Below, one piece after another: positions 24,442-32,786 of a stretch of 35,000 nucleotides of DNA (its first letter is position 1; each line of letters begins with the position of its first letter). A program made the translations under genes and the position numbers. Origin of the DNA: Holophagaceae bacterium (GTDB lineage Bacteria; Acidobacteriota; Holophagae; Holophagales; Holophagaceae); contig JADKKO010000002.1 in NCBI GenBank assembly GCA_016720465.1, positions 1 to 35,000 on the forward strand. The letters are read 5' to 3'. The notes beneath the pieces are model-generated. The model was not told the DNA's origin and searched no databases. It saw nothing but the letters and a program-made list of their open reading frames with translations.

Positions 24442-26538
24442 CTAATTTTTCAGGTCCTCGGCCGCCTGCTTGGCCAGGGGAGCCACGAGAGGCCCATCGG
24501 GGCCGAAAAGGGTCGAGTTGGAATAATTTTGGGCCTTCCCGAAGGCCTGGATGGCCTCGGGGATGTAGACGGTTCCAAGCCTGCTGAGGCAGATCCCCGT
24601 GTAATAGTCGACGGTTCCCTGACCCAGCCCCAGGGCCGAGGGCGGCCTGCCGGCGCCGGATACCTTGGTGTCGCGCAGCAATTCCAGCGCCTTGTCGTAG
24701 CGGCGGAAATGCATGAGTGCGATGGCCTGGTTGAGCTTCAGGAAAGCGGATTCATCGCCCTTGGCCGCAATGGTGCGGAGACGCAATTCCGCAAGCACGA
24801 AGGGATAGCAGAGGTTGGCTGCGTAGTGCGGGATTTCCAAGGGTTCGCGGTTGATGGGCAGGCTGGCGTTCAGGCCTGCTTGGATCACCGGAAGCGAATC
24901 CCCCTTGGCCTCAAACAGGACTTTCCGCAAAGCAAGCGCCGTCGCGACCGGTTTGCCACCGGCCTGCGTGATGGGCTTCAGAACCTGGATGCCTGCCTTG
25001 GCGGCCTCTCCGGCGTTGATCACCACCGGGCCAGGTTCGCCGGGCAGATCCGCCGCGACCAGCCCCAGGCTGGGTTCCCAGATCTGGGGTTGCGCATTGA
25101 GCCTCCCCACCAAGCCGAGCAGCGGGTCTTCATCGAGGGGTTTCACCGCGATGTGCTCTTCCTCGCCGCCGAGGGTGCCGAGCGCCAAATCCACCGGAAA
25201 GCCTGGCCTGTCCTTGACCACGGTCAATGTGAGGACCAGCTCGGCTTCCTTGGCCGTCTTGAGGCGGGCCATGGCCTCCAGCGGGGCCTCGCCCTCCTTG
25301 GGTTTGATGAACGCCACTTCGTTCAGCCGTTCGCCCAGGCTCTTGAGCTGGGCGATGAGCCGGGCTTTCCCTGGAAATTCATCCATTCCATCGAAGCCGA
25401 GGAAGGCCAGGCGCGGTTTGGGTTTGGCAGCCAGACTCACGGCCTTGTTTTCGGGGACCTCCACCCTCTGCGAAAAGCCGCCCGAGGGGTACTTCACCAC
25501 CAGATCGTAGGTTCCCGCACAGACCGATGCGGCGTTCAAGGGCAGCGGACCGTAGCTCTGCCCCGAAAGGAACAATTCACCGCCCGGCCAGGCGGAGCCG
25601 ACCGTCAACGTGCCGCGGGAAGGGTCGAGCTTGATGGCTTCCAGGACGTGGTCCGCGTAGGGCGTGGTGAAAGACTCGTCCAATTCCACCCGCTTGGGGC
25701 GGAAGCAGGCTGATTTCAATTCGAGGATGTGCTTGCCGACTCTCAGTTCGGACAGGATGAAGGCACCCGACAGATCCTCCACTTTCAGACCCGCTTTGTC
25801 AGCCACGGCCTTCAGTTCCGCTGGCGCCTGGGCTGATGCAGGCTGGACCGGGGTTTTGCCGAGGGGCTTGCCGTCCAGCGAGACATCCGTGCCGCTCGGA
25901 TAGGTGTAGAAAGTGACGGTCGAGGCGTTGCGGTCCAGCTTGAAGTCCACGTTCTTGGCGTCTTTCGGGGCCAGCGCGAGGTTCACTTCCTGGGGGCTGT
26001 AGCCCGGTTTGGCGTAAACCAGCTTATGGTCGCCGAAGGGAAGGTAGCGTGAAACCGAGGCGGGGCCTGGTTTTCCGTCGACCTTCAAAGCTCCGCCATC
26101 CGGCTGGAAGGTGAATCCGACCTTGGCGAATTTGGCGCCGCGGAGATTCTCGTAGAGGGTCTGCAATTTCCCGGAGGTGATGTTCTTGTCCAACTCGAAA
26201 TCCGGATCGAACGCCACCAGGGCCTCGATGCGTTTGACCGCCTCGGCTTTCTTGGCCGGATTCCGGTCCTCCAGGATGGCAAGCCAGTTGTAGGTCTCGC
26301 AGAGCACCTGGTTCCATTCCGGATCCATCGCGCTGCCTTGGAGGGCCATGGGTTCCAAGGCGGCGAGCACCTGCTCGAACTTGGCGGCGGCGCCATCCCG
26401 GTCGCCTTGGTTGGCCCAGAGATCCTTCCCCTGCTTGAAGACTTCTTTCAAGGCCAGGTCCGGTTGCGGGGCCTGCGCATGGAGGCCGCCGCTGATGAAC
26501 AGCAGGGCGGCGGGAGCGTACAGCGGGCGGCGGGGCAT
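24442..26538 (-). CDS. Exported protein with PEGA-type and helical repeat segments
   Basis: This 698-residue protein has a signal peptide (MPRRPLYAPAALLFISGGLHA). The N-terminal helical part (residues 25-130) is TPR-like. Two PEGA-like beta segments follow (GALKVDGKPGPASVSRYLPF, then GTDVSLDGKPLGKTPVQP), and a third related segment is possible near LTVGSAWPGGELFLSGQSYG. PEGA modules are known as small beta domains of envelope or surface proteins. The C-terminal third is helical, with repeats such as QAIALMHFRRYDKALELLRD. No catalytic motif was seen. Its ATG overlaps the stop of the TPR/propeller gene as TGATG, so the two products probably act together in the periplasm. Confidence 0.7.
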   Translation of the reverse strand: MPRRPLYAPAALLFISGGLHAQAPQPDLALKEVFKQGKDLWANQGDRDGAAAKFEQVLAALEPMALQGSAMDPEWNQVLCETYNWLAILEDRNPAKKAEAVKRIEALVAFDPDFELDKNITSGKLQTLYENLRGAKFAKVGFTFQPDGGALKVDGKPGPASVSRYLPFGDHKLVYAKPGYSPQEVNLALAPKDAKNVDFKLDRNASTVTFYTYPSGTDVSLDGKPLGKTPVQPASAQAPAELKAVADKAGLKVEDLSGAFILSELRVGKHILELKSACFRPKRVELDESFTTPYADHVLEAIKLDPSRGTLTVGSAWPGGELFLSGQSYGPLPLNAASVCAGTYDLVVKYPSGGFSQRVEVPENKAVSLAAKPKPRLAFLGFDGMDEFPGKARLIAQLKSLGERLNEVAFIKPKEGEAPLEAMARLKTAKEAELVLTLTVVKDRPGFPVDLALGTLGGEEEHIAVKPLDEDPLLGLVGRLNAQPQIWEPSLGLVAADLPGEPGPVVINAGEAAKAGIQVLKPITQAGGKPVATALALRKVLFEAKGDSLPVIQAGLNASLPINREPLEIPHYAANLCYPFVLAELRLRTIAAKGDESAFLKLNQAIALMHFRRYDKALELLRDTKVSGAGRPPSALGLGQGTVDYYTGICLSRLGTVYIPEAIQAFGKAQNYSNSTLFGPDGPLVAPLAKQAAEDLKN

Positions 26539-28010
26539 CAGTTCAACCGGAGGAGTAGGTCGTTGGATCGGTCTGCAAGGATGAGGCCGCCGTTCTGGTC
26601 GATGGCGATCGCGACGAATTTCCCGCTGATGCCCAGCTGGCGCCAGGTCGCCTGGCGAAGCACGACACCATCCGGCCCCCAGAGCACCACGCCTTCGAAT
26701 TCCCCGCCATCGACAATGGCAGCCACATGCCCGACGGCGTCGCTGCCCAGGGCCACCACGTAGCGGAACACGCCAGGGAGGCCCTTGCCATAGGGAATCC
26801 AGACCTGGGGTTGGCCGTTCGCATCCAGGAATTTCACATCGCGGTTGGCGTCGGAAGCCTGGGCGACGCCGCCGTTCGGAAGGGGGGCCAGGGCGTTGGT
26901 GGTGGGCGAAGGCAGCGCCTTCTGCTGGCCATCGGCGCCGATGAGCGTGAGCGCCGCGACCTTCCGGTCACCGACCCAGATGGTTCCCCAGCGGTCCAAA
27001 ACACCGCCTGTCGGGGTGTTGCCAGCCAGTTCCAGCAACGTGCCATCTTCCCTCGCCAAGCCCTGCTTGGTGAGGAACCAGGGCAGGCCGCTGGGAGCGA
27101 TCATCATGGCCTTTGCGCCCTTCACCAGCGCTCCCACGGGGATCGACTCCATTTTGCGAAGGAGGTCCACGCGATCCAGGCCGTCCTCGTAGATGTAGAG
27201 ATCTCCATCGGAACCGGAAACCAGCAAGGTGGGGGTGTTGACCCATTTCGGGGCCTTGCCCGCAGGCCAATTCCCTTCGGATTTCAAGGGCATCTTCTGC
27301 ATCCGCCACTTCACGCGGACCGCCAAGCGCCAGGCTGCCTCCCTGGCTTCAGGACTGTTGGGCGACCGTTCGCGAATGCGCTCCAGCAGCCGCAGGCATC
27401 CCTGCAGGTCCCCTTTGATGTCGAGCACTTCGGCAGCCTGCAGCAGGGCCTTGGGCGCGAAGGCCGACAGCGGATCCAGCCGGTAGGCTTCCAAGAAACT
27501 CTGCAGCGCGCGGCCCCAGTTGGATTGGCCCTGGAAAGCCAGGCCGAGCTGGTAGTGGGCTCCGGCCACGGCGGGGTTGTCGGTATAGAGATCCACCACG
27601 CGGTTGAATTCGGCGATGGCTTCCTTCATGTCTGCGGGCTTCCTGGCGCGTTCCGCCAGGATTTCCCCTCGCAGCAGCATCGCCTCCGCAGCGATGGGGG
27701 ATTTGATGTGTTCGGTTTTCAGACGCTCGAGGAAGGGCAGGGCCGACTCTGGCTTCTTCTCCACGTCAATGTGGTAACGCGCCATCCGGATCAAGGCCTG
27801 GGCTGCAAAGCCGGATTTTGGGGAGGCTTGCAACAGCTGGTTCCAGGTTTCAAAAGCTTCCGGGTAGGAGCGGGCGTGGTAGGCCCTTTCGCCGCTGAGA
27901 TAGAGTTTTTCTGAAATATCGGCATCCTGGGCCAGAAGTGTCCAAACCGGGACCGCACCCAGAACGCAGGCCATGGCGGATCGGCGTGTGAAGGGCAGGA
28001 GCCCGGTCAT
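26538..28010 (-). CDS. Exported TPR protein with a C-terminal beta-propeller-like region
   Basis: I chose ATG 28010 (490 residues) because TGAGG lies upstream with good spacing. The signal region has a twin arginine (PFTRRSAMACVLGAVPVWT) and ends near LLAQ. Residues 35-260 are helical repeats of TPR type (GERAYHARSYPEAFETWNQL, AAVAGAHYQLG-like units, KALLQAAEVLDIKGDLQGCL). Residues 280-490 are repeating beta units with Gly-Asp turns (SGSDGDLYIYEDG, DRWGTIWVGDRK, ADRSNDLLLRLN), as in NHL or two-component-sensor propellers. It may be a periplasmic scaffold. It is transcribed with the PEGA protein gene. Confidence 0.65.
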   Translation of the reverse strand: MTGLLPFTRRSAMACVLGAVPVWTLLAQDADISEKLYLSGERAYHARSYPEAFETWNQLLQASPKSGFAAQALIRMARYHIDVEKKPESALPFLERLKTEHIKSPIAAEAMLLRGEILAERARKPADMKEAIAEFNRVVDLYTDNPAVAGAHYQLGLAFQGQSNWGRALQSFLEAYRLDPLSAFAPKALLQAAEVLDIKGDLQGCLRLLERIRERSPNSPEAREAAWRLAVRVKWRMQKMPLKSEGNWPAGKAPKWVNTPTLLVSGSDGDLYIYEDGLDRVDLLRKMESIPVGALVKGAKAMMIAPSGLPWFLTKQGLAREDGTLLELAGNTPTGGVLDRWGTIWVGDRKVAALTLIGADGQQKALPSPTTNALAPLPNGGVAQASDANRDVKFLDANGQPQVWIPYGKGLPGVFRYVVALGSDAVGHVAAIVDGGEFEGVVLWGPDGVVLRQATWRQLGISGKFVAIAIDQNGGLILADRSNDLLLRLN

Positions 28011-28151
28011 TGATGCCTCAAATAGAAGTGGCTTCATGATAGCCCACCGCCAGGAGCTGTAACGAAATAAGGGGCGCATTTCTGCATAGTTGGTCGCGGC
28101 CGCCGCCGCTGCGCATGGATCTGGACCGGTGGGTTAATTTTTTGGGGTGGC

Positions 28152-28171
28152 GGCTTTCAAGTCTTGAAGCC
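28152..28171. promoter_or_regulatory. Inverted repeat in the divergent promoter region
   Basis: GGCTTTCAAG (28152-28161) and CTTGAAGCC (28163-28171) are complementary apart from one bulged T, with one base between them. The site lies in the 176-base gap between divergent genes, 15 bases before the ATG at 28187. It could be an operator for a dimeric regulator; the rest of the gap shows no clear promoter. Confidence 0.35.
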
Positions 28172-28186
28172 TGATAAGTTGTACCG

Positions 28187-28879
28187 ATGCGCGGAATTTT
28201 GTATCTGGCTTTCGCCTTCCAGGCCGCCCTCTTGCCGGCCCAGGTGCCCTTCGAGCAGCTGGATCCACTGGCCCAGGCGGAGGCCAAGGACATTCTGCGC
28301 CGGGCGGATTTCGTTTTTCAGACCCGCACGGCTCCCAAGCGAGTGCGGCTTGGAACCATGGACCAGCTGTTCGACCACCCGCGCTTGGCCGCCGCCATGT
28401 GGCGCCACTGCCAGTTCGTTCCGGGGTTCTACATCTTCCAGGAACCTTCGGGCGTGTGGTCCATGGATGACACAAAAGGCCTCCATGGCACCATGCGCCT
28501 CGTGCTGAGGAAGCCCGGCCTGCGGATCTACATCGTGGAAGGCCGCGCTGAACGGGGGCGTTTGAAGACGCCTTTCGCCGTGGGCGCGAAAATGGTTTCG
28601 ATCTACCGCTATTGGGAAGGGCCCAAAGGCTTCGAAACCCACCTCCAGACCTGGACCGCCCTGGATTCAGCGCTCCTGGGCTTTGTCTCCAAACCCTTCC
28701 GCCCCTACATCCGGCATCGGCAAGATGAATTCATCGCCTATATCAACGGCAACATCTCGCTCTTTGGTGAATTCGCGGATCTGGATCCGCGGGAATTCGA
28801 GGGGCCCCTCCGGCGCGAAGGAGACCCCATCGCCATCCGTGATTTCGAACGAATTTTTTCCCGAAAGCTGCACAAATGA
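28187..28879 (+). CDS. Exported protein of unknown function
   Basis: This 230-residue protein has a short signal peptide (MRGILYLAFAFQAALLPAQ). The mature part is rich in aromatic and basic residues (HCQFVPGFYIFQEPSG, KMVSIYRYWEGPKGFETHLQ, FRPYIRHRQDEFIAYINGNI). No known domain or catalytic motif was recognised. There is no clear ribosome site, and the inverted repeat at 28152-28171 lies just upstream. Its stop overlaps the next gene's ATG (ATGA), so it probably belongs functionally with the following membrane proteins. Confidence 0.7.
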   Translation: MRGILYLAFAFQAALLPAQVPFEQLDPLAQAEAKDILRRADFVFQTRTAPKRVRLGTMDQLFDHPRLAAAMWRHCQFVPGFYIFQEPSGVWSMDDTKGLHGTMRLVLRKPGLRIYIVEGRAERGRLKTPFAVGAKMVSIYRYWEGPKGFETHLQTWTALDSALLGFVSKPFRPYIRHRQDEFIAYINGNISLFGEFADLDPREFEGPLRREGDPIAIRDFERIFSRKLHK

Positions 28880-29655
28880 ACAGCAATCCCTATACCCCCC
28901 CCGATGCCCCTCTGGATCCGCCCCAACCGGACTACGACGGCCGGCTTCTGCCATTTGAAGACAGGGCTGGCTTCCCGAGCCTGCTGGGCCGCATCGGGGC
29001 CACGTTCCGCGTGTTCTGGACGGACACGGCGCTGGCTGGGGAAGGCCTTGGACTGCGCGCGGACGTCGGCCCAGCCATGGTCTTCTACGCGATGCTGGGG
29101 CTGCCGGTGGCCATGGCCGCAGGCGTGGCCCAGACGTTTTTCCCGATCCAGCCCTGGTTCATGTCCTGGATGCATGCTCCAAAGCCGGCGGTGCCCACGG
29201 GGACGGCCCTGACCCTCACGTTGGTGGGAGTCCTGATGGCGCCGCTCTGGATCGCTGTCGCCTTTACCCTCGCAGGCGTATTCAACCATGCGGGGCTTTG
29301 GCTGGTCGGGGGCACGCGGGCCAAGCTAGGGTTGTCCGTGACCTACCGAACCCTGCTCTATGGCGCGGCGACCTTGGTGGTGCCCGTGAGCCTGGCCGAA
29401 TTGGCGCTGAACCGGCTACCGGGGGCCTTCGGCACGCTGGGCCAGGTGATCTCCCTCGGGGCCCAATTGGGGATATTTTTCTACCAGGGCGTGATCTTCG
29501 CCCGTGCCCACCGCACGGATACCTGGCGCGGCGTGCTGGGGCTCCTGATGCCCATTCTGCTGGCGGGGCTGATCTGCGGAGGCTGCCTGGCCGCCCTCTG
29601 GTTCGGCGGGGGTGAGCAATTCCGCGAAGCCCTGCAAAAAGCGTTGAATAATTGA
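28876..29655 (+). CDS. Yip1-like membrane protein, first copy
   Basis: This 259-residue protein has a Pro/Asp-rich N-terminal tail (MNSNPYTPPDAPLDPPQP) and about five helices (AMVFYAMLGLPVAMAAGVAQ, APLWIAVAFTLAGVFNHAGL, GVLGLLMPILLAGLICGGC). The arrangement, with an N-terminal soluble tail and a helical core containing a conserved-type FNHAGLWLVGG stretch, is that of the bacterial Yip1 domain group, whose function is unknown. It overlaps the preceding gene by four bases and is followed by a related gene. Confidence 0.7.
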   Translation: MNSNPYTPPDAPLDPPQPDYDGRLLPFEDRAGFPSLLGRIGATFRVFWTDTALAGEGLGLRADVGPAMVFYAMLGLPVAMAAGVAQTFFPIQPWFMSWMHAPKPAVPTGTALTLTLVGVLMAPLWIAVAFTLAGVFNHAGLWLVGGTRAKLGLSVTYRTLLYGAATLVVPVSLAELALNRLPGAFGTLGQVISLGAQLGIFFYQGVIFARAHRTDTWRGVLGLLMPILLAGLICGGCLAALWFGGGEQFREALQKALNN

Positions 29656-29668
29656 GCGGCGGGTCGTG

Positions 29669-30388
29669 ATGGCCGCCCTGTTCCATCGCCTGATCCAATG
29701 CGCCCTCCATCCCGTGAAGGGCTTCCAGGGGCGGGCCGGGGAGGCCCCCTCGCTGGGGGATTCATTTAAATGGATGATGCTGCTGCGCGGTTCATTCAGC
29801 GTGCTGAGCGGCCTGCTCACGCTCCATGCGGTCTACCGCGACTACCCCGTGTTCAAGAATGCCGACAGCCCCATGTGGCAGGAATTGCTTCGGCGGCTCC
29901 CTGCGGATCTCGCCACCTTCAACGTGGAAGACCTCCGCGCCTTCCTCGGGGGTCTTCCGGACTTGCCACCCTGGGCCAGTCTTTGGCCCTGGGTGCTGGT
30001 GCTCGGCCCCCTTGGGATCGCCAGCGCCTGGCTCCACAATGCGGTCTGGGACCACACCTGCCTATGGATCCTGGGCGGGCTGAAAAAGTCCCGCAGCTGG
30101 CGCGTCACGTTCATCGCCGAGGCCGAGGCCATGCAAGTCGGCACTCTGGATGCCGCGTTCTCGCTGTTGAGCTTCATCCCACTGGCGGGACCCCTGCTGG
30201 CGCCGCTGTTCATGATGTCCGGCGCCTATTTCTGGGTGATGCGCGGGCTGGCCCTGGCGGCCTTCCACCATGCGCCCATGTGGAAAGGCGCGGTGGCGAC
30301 GGCGCTGCACATCCTGCTGGCCGCGCTTTGCCTCTGCGGAATGCTGGGCCTCTGCTGGCTCATCGTCATCCAGTCGGTGATGGCTTGA
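29669..30388 (+). CDS. Yip1-like membrane protein, second copy
   Basis: This 239-residue protein starts at ATG 29669 (a GTG three bases earlier is possible). It has about five helices, including LWPWVLVLGPLGIASAWLHN, FSLLSFIPLAGPLLAPLFMM and ALHILLAALCLCGMLGLCWL. HPVKGFQGRAGEAPSLGDSF at the start and LHNAVWDHTCLWILGGLKKS in the core parallel the preceding protein (FNHAGLWLVGGTRAK), so the two look like diverged paralogues. The function is unknown. Its stop overlaps the TTG start of the next gene. Confidence 0.7.
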   Translation: MAALFHRLIQCALHPVKGFQGRAGEAPSLGDSFKWMMLLRGSFSVLSGLLTLHAVYRDYPVFKNADSPMWQELLRRLPADLATFNVEDLRAFLGGLPDLPPWASLWPWVLVLGPLGIASAWLHNAVWDHTCLWILGGLKKSRSWRVTFIAEAEAMQVGTLDAAFSLLSFIPLAGPLLAPLFMMSGAYFWVMRGLALAAFHHAPMWKGAVATALHILLAALCLCGMLGLCWLIVIQSVMA

Positions 30389-30768
30389 ATTCTCGCGGCT
30401 TCCCATGGCTGGCCACAGGCCTCGTGGGTTCGGGGGGGCTCGGGATCCTGGCGGCGAAGGCCCTCGGAGCGAGCCGCCTTTCGCTTCCACCCTGCATCTT
30501 CAAGAGCCTGACCGGGGTGCCTTGCGCCACCTGCGGCCTCACGCGCTGCGGGATGGCCCTTGCGCAAGGCGATTGGCGCATGGCCTTCCATTGGCATCCC
30601 CTGGCGGTGCTATTCGTCCTTTGCGCGCCCGTTCTCGTGGCTTGGGACCTGCGCCGCGCCAGGCGCGGAGAGCCATTCCCGGATCTGCCGGACTCGCTTG
30701 CGTTGCGCATGGCCGCCGCCGGCCTTTTCCTGGGCGCCTGGGCGCTGCAAGTGGCTCGCGGCATCTAG
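30385..30768 (+). CDS. DUF2752 membrane protein
   Basis: This is a 127-residue protein. The signature PPCIFKSLTGVPCATCGLTR, followed by MALAQGDWRMAFHWHPLAVL, is that of DUF2752, a family of small membrane proteins with conserved Cys and no settled function. Three helices are seen. No ATG fits; TTG 30385, overlapping the previous stop as TTGA, is the best start. It ends the four-gene set beginning at 28187. Confidence 0.82.
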   Translation: MNSRGFPWLATGLVGSGGLGILAAKALGASRLSLPPCIFKSLTGVPCATCGLTRCGMALAQGDWRMAFHWHPLAVLFVLCAPVLVAWDLRRARRGEPFPDLPDSLALRMAAAGLFLGAWALQVARGI

Positions 30769-30792
30769 GCCGGTCGCAGGCCGGCGCGATGG
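30769..30792. repeat. REP-like palindrome, copy 2
   Basis: The arms GCCGGTC (30769-30775) and GGCCGGC (30779-30785), with loop GCA, begin directly after the stop codon at 30766-30768 and are followed by GCGATGG. It matches the copy at 16661-16684 in 21 of 24 bases, with one compensatory base-pair change and one G-T pair. Confidence 0.55.
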
Positions 30793-30924
30793 GGCACCCC
30801 GCAGCAAAGCAAACGGAATTGCGCCCTTCAAGGCCCCCCTCGCATTCGAGGCGGAAAAGTTATTTTTTCAACGGCGGCCTAGAGCAGTCATCATGCTTCA
30901 ATCCCTACCCTCCGGAGTGCGTCC

Positions 30925-31281
30925 ATGTTCCAGCAGATCCTGGATCAGTTGATTGAGCGGGTGCCCGAGGCCCTCGCGGCCACGTTCAGCGACCGGGATG
31001 GCGAACCCATCGCCACGCGCACCATCCAGGTGCCCAATGAAGCATTGCAGTTGCTCGGCGCCTACCAGCAGACGGTCAAGCGGCACCTGACCCAGGCCAT
31101 CGAGGAATTCGACCGGGGCGACATCGAACAGCTCGCCTTCGCCACCCAGGACCACTGGATCCTGATGATGGGGGCCGCCGAGGGTTGCACGCTGGTGCTG
31201 GTCATCCACCGCGAAGGCATCCTGGGCCGGGCGCGGTTCGAGATGATCAGGGCCATCAAGGCCTTGAATGAACAGCTCTGA
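30925..31281 (+). CDS. Roadblock/LC7-like small protein
   Basis: This 118-residue cytoplasmic protein has the alpha/beta pattern of Roadblock/LC7 domains: helix (FQQILDQLIERVPEALAATF), strand (DRDGEPIATRTIQ), helix (ALQLLGAYQQTVKRHLTQAI), strands (EQLAFATQDHWILMMGAAEG, CTLVLVIHREGILG) and a last helix (ARFEMIRAIKALNEQL). In bacteria such proteins often work with small MglA-type GTPases, but none is encoded nearby. GGAG lies upstream of ATG 30925. It precedes the nucleoside transporter gene by 22 bases, perhaps by chance. Confidence 0.65.
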   Translation: MFQQILDQLIERVPEALAATFSDRDGEPIATRTIQVPNEALQLLGAYQQTVKRHLTQAIEEFDRGDIEQLAFATQDHWILMMGAAEGCTLVLVIHREGILGRARFEMIRAIKALNEQL

Positions 31282-31303
31282 GCCAGGAATTTAAGGAGCA
31301 AGC

Positions 31304-32782
31304 ATGGAGCGGTTCATCGGCCTCATTGGCATCGTTGTGTTCATGGCCATCGCCATCGGATTGAGCCGCCACCGCGGGCGCATCCATTGGAAGACCGTGG
31401 CGTGGGGGCTCGGCCTGCAGTGGCTGTTCGCCATCGTCGTGCTCAAGGGCGATCTGCTTTCGCGGTGGCTGGGTTTCAACGGCGCGATGCCCTGGCCCGG
31501 ATTCTGGCTGCATGAAGGCACGCCGGCAGCGCATTTCTATGGCCTGGGCTGGATCATCTTCGCGCTGATGTTCATGCCCATGCTCCTCCGCCGCTTCGCG
31601 AAATTCCAGAGCCGGCAGCTCAACTGGGGCATCTTCGGCGTGGTGGTCTACGGGTTGCTCTGGGGCAACCTGGTGGGCAAGACCTTCAACAACATCCGCA
31701 TCGTGGTGCAGCACCTGATGGAATACGCCCACGACGGCGCCAGCTTCGTCTTCGGCCCCCTCGCGGACAGCGCGGCCGGCGGCATGGGCGCGCCCGTGAT
31801 GGACAGCGCCCACCAGACCATCGGCCGCATGGGCATGGTCTTCGCCTTCGTGGTGCTGCCCACCATCATCTTCGTGGCGAGCATCTTCGCGGTGCTCTAC
31901 TACCTGGGCATCATGCAGTGGGTCGTGGGCGCCTGCGCCCGGGCCATGGGCCGCGTGCTCAAGGTCAGCGGCGCCGAAAGCGTGAGCGTGGCCGCGAGCA
32001 TCCTGATGGGCCAGACCGAAGCGCCCCTCACCATCCGGCCCTTCCTCTCGCGGCTCACCCGCTCCGAACTGATGGTCATCATGACCGCGGGCATGGCCCA
32101 CGTTTCGGGATCCATCATGGTGGCCTACGTGCAGATCGCCGGCGTGGACATCGTGCACCTGCTCACAGCCGTGATCATGACTGCGCCGGGCGCCGTGATG
32201 ATCGCCAAGATCCTGGAACCCGAAGTCGAGGAACCCGAAACCCAGATGGTGGCGGGTGAAGAACTGAAAGTCGACATCCCCAACCACGATGCGAACGTCA
32301 TCGACGCCGCCGCCCGCGGCGCCTTCGAGGGGGGCAGCCTGGCCTTCAACGTGGCCGTCATGCTCATCGCCTTCATCGCGCTTGTGGCGCTCATCAACGG
32401 CCTCATCAAGGCCGCCTATCCCGGGGGCAGCCTGGAAATCATCCTCGGCACGCTGTTCAAGCCCTTCGCCTTCCTGATGGGTGTGCCCTGGAGCGAGGCC
32501 GGCACCGTGGGTTCGCTGCTCGGCACGCGCATGGTGGTGAACGAGTTCGTCGCCTTCATCCAGCTTGGAGCGTTGCCCGCCCTCAGCGTCAAAGCCAAGC
32601 TCGTCTCCACCTTCGCCCTCTGCGGCTTCGCCAATTTCTCCAGCATCGCCATCCAGGTGGGCGGCATCGGCGCCCTCATTCCGGAGCGCCGCAGCGACCT
32701 GGCGCGGCTCGGGCTCAAAGCCATGCTCGCCGGAACCTTGGCCAACTTCCTGAGCGCCTGCATCGCGGGCGTGTTGAGTTGA
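31304..32782 (+). CDS. Concentrative nucleoside transporter (CNT family)
   Basis: This 492-residue inner-membrane protein takes up nucleosides with an ion gradient. It has the CNT signature ASILMGQTEAPLTIRPFLSR (GQTEAP substrate-binding motif), MAHVSGSIMVAYV, and GTRMVVNEFVAFIQLGAL (NEFVA motif). ALCGFANFSSIAIQVGGIGA is also present. About ten to twelve hydrophobic helices are visible. A hydrophilic loop near residues 310-340 (EVEEPETQMVAGEELKV) is also usual. AAGGAG lies five bases before ATG 31304. The stop is four bases from the convergent pssA gene. Confidence 0.95.
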   Translation: MERFIGLIGIVVFMAIAIGLSRHRGRIHWKTVAWGLGLQWLFAIVVLKGDLLSRWLGFNGAMPWPGFWLHEGTPAAHFYGLGWIIFALMFMPMLLRRFAKFQSRQLNWGIFGVVVYGLLWGNLVGKTFNNIRIVVQHLMEYAHDGASFVFGPLADSAAGGMGAPVMDSAHQTIGRMGMVFAFVVLPTIIFVASIFAVLYYLGIMQWVVGACARAMGRVLKVSGAESVSVAASILMGQTEAPLTIRPFLSRLTRSELMVIMTAGMAHVSGSIMVAYVQIAGVDIVHLLTAVIMTAPGAVMIAKILEPEVEEPETQMVAGEELKVDIPNHDANVIDAAARGAFEGGSLAFNVAVMLIAFIALVALINGLIKAAYPGGSLEIILGTLFKPFAFLMGVPWSEAGTVGSLLGTRMVVNEFVAFIQLGALPALSVKAKLVSTFALCGFANFSSIAIQVGGIGALIPERRSDLARLGLKAMLAGTLANFLSACIAGVLS

Positions 32783-32786
32783 TCAA

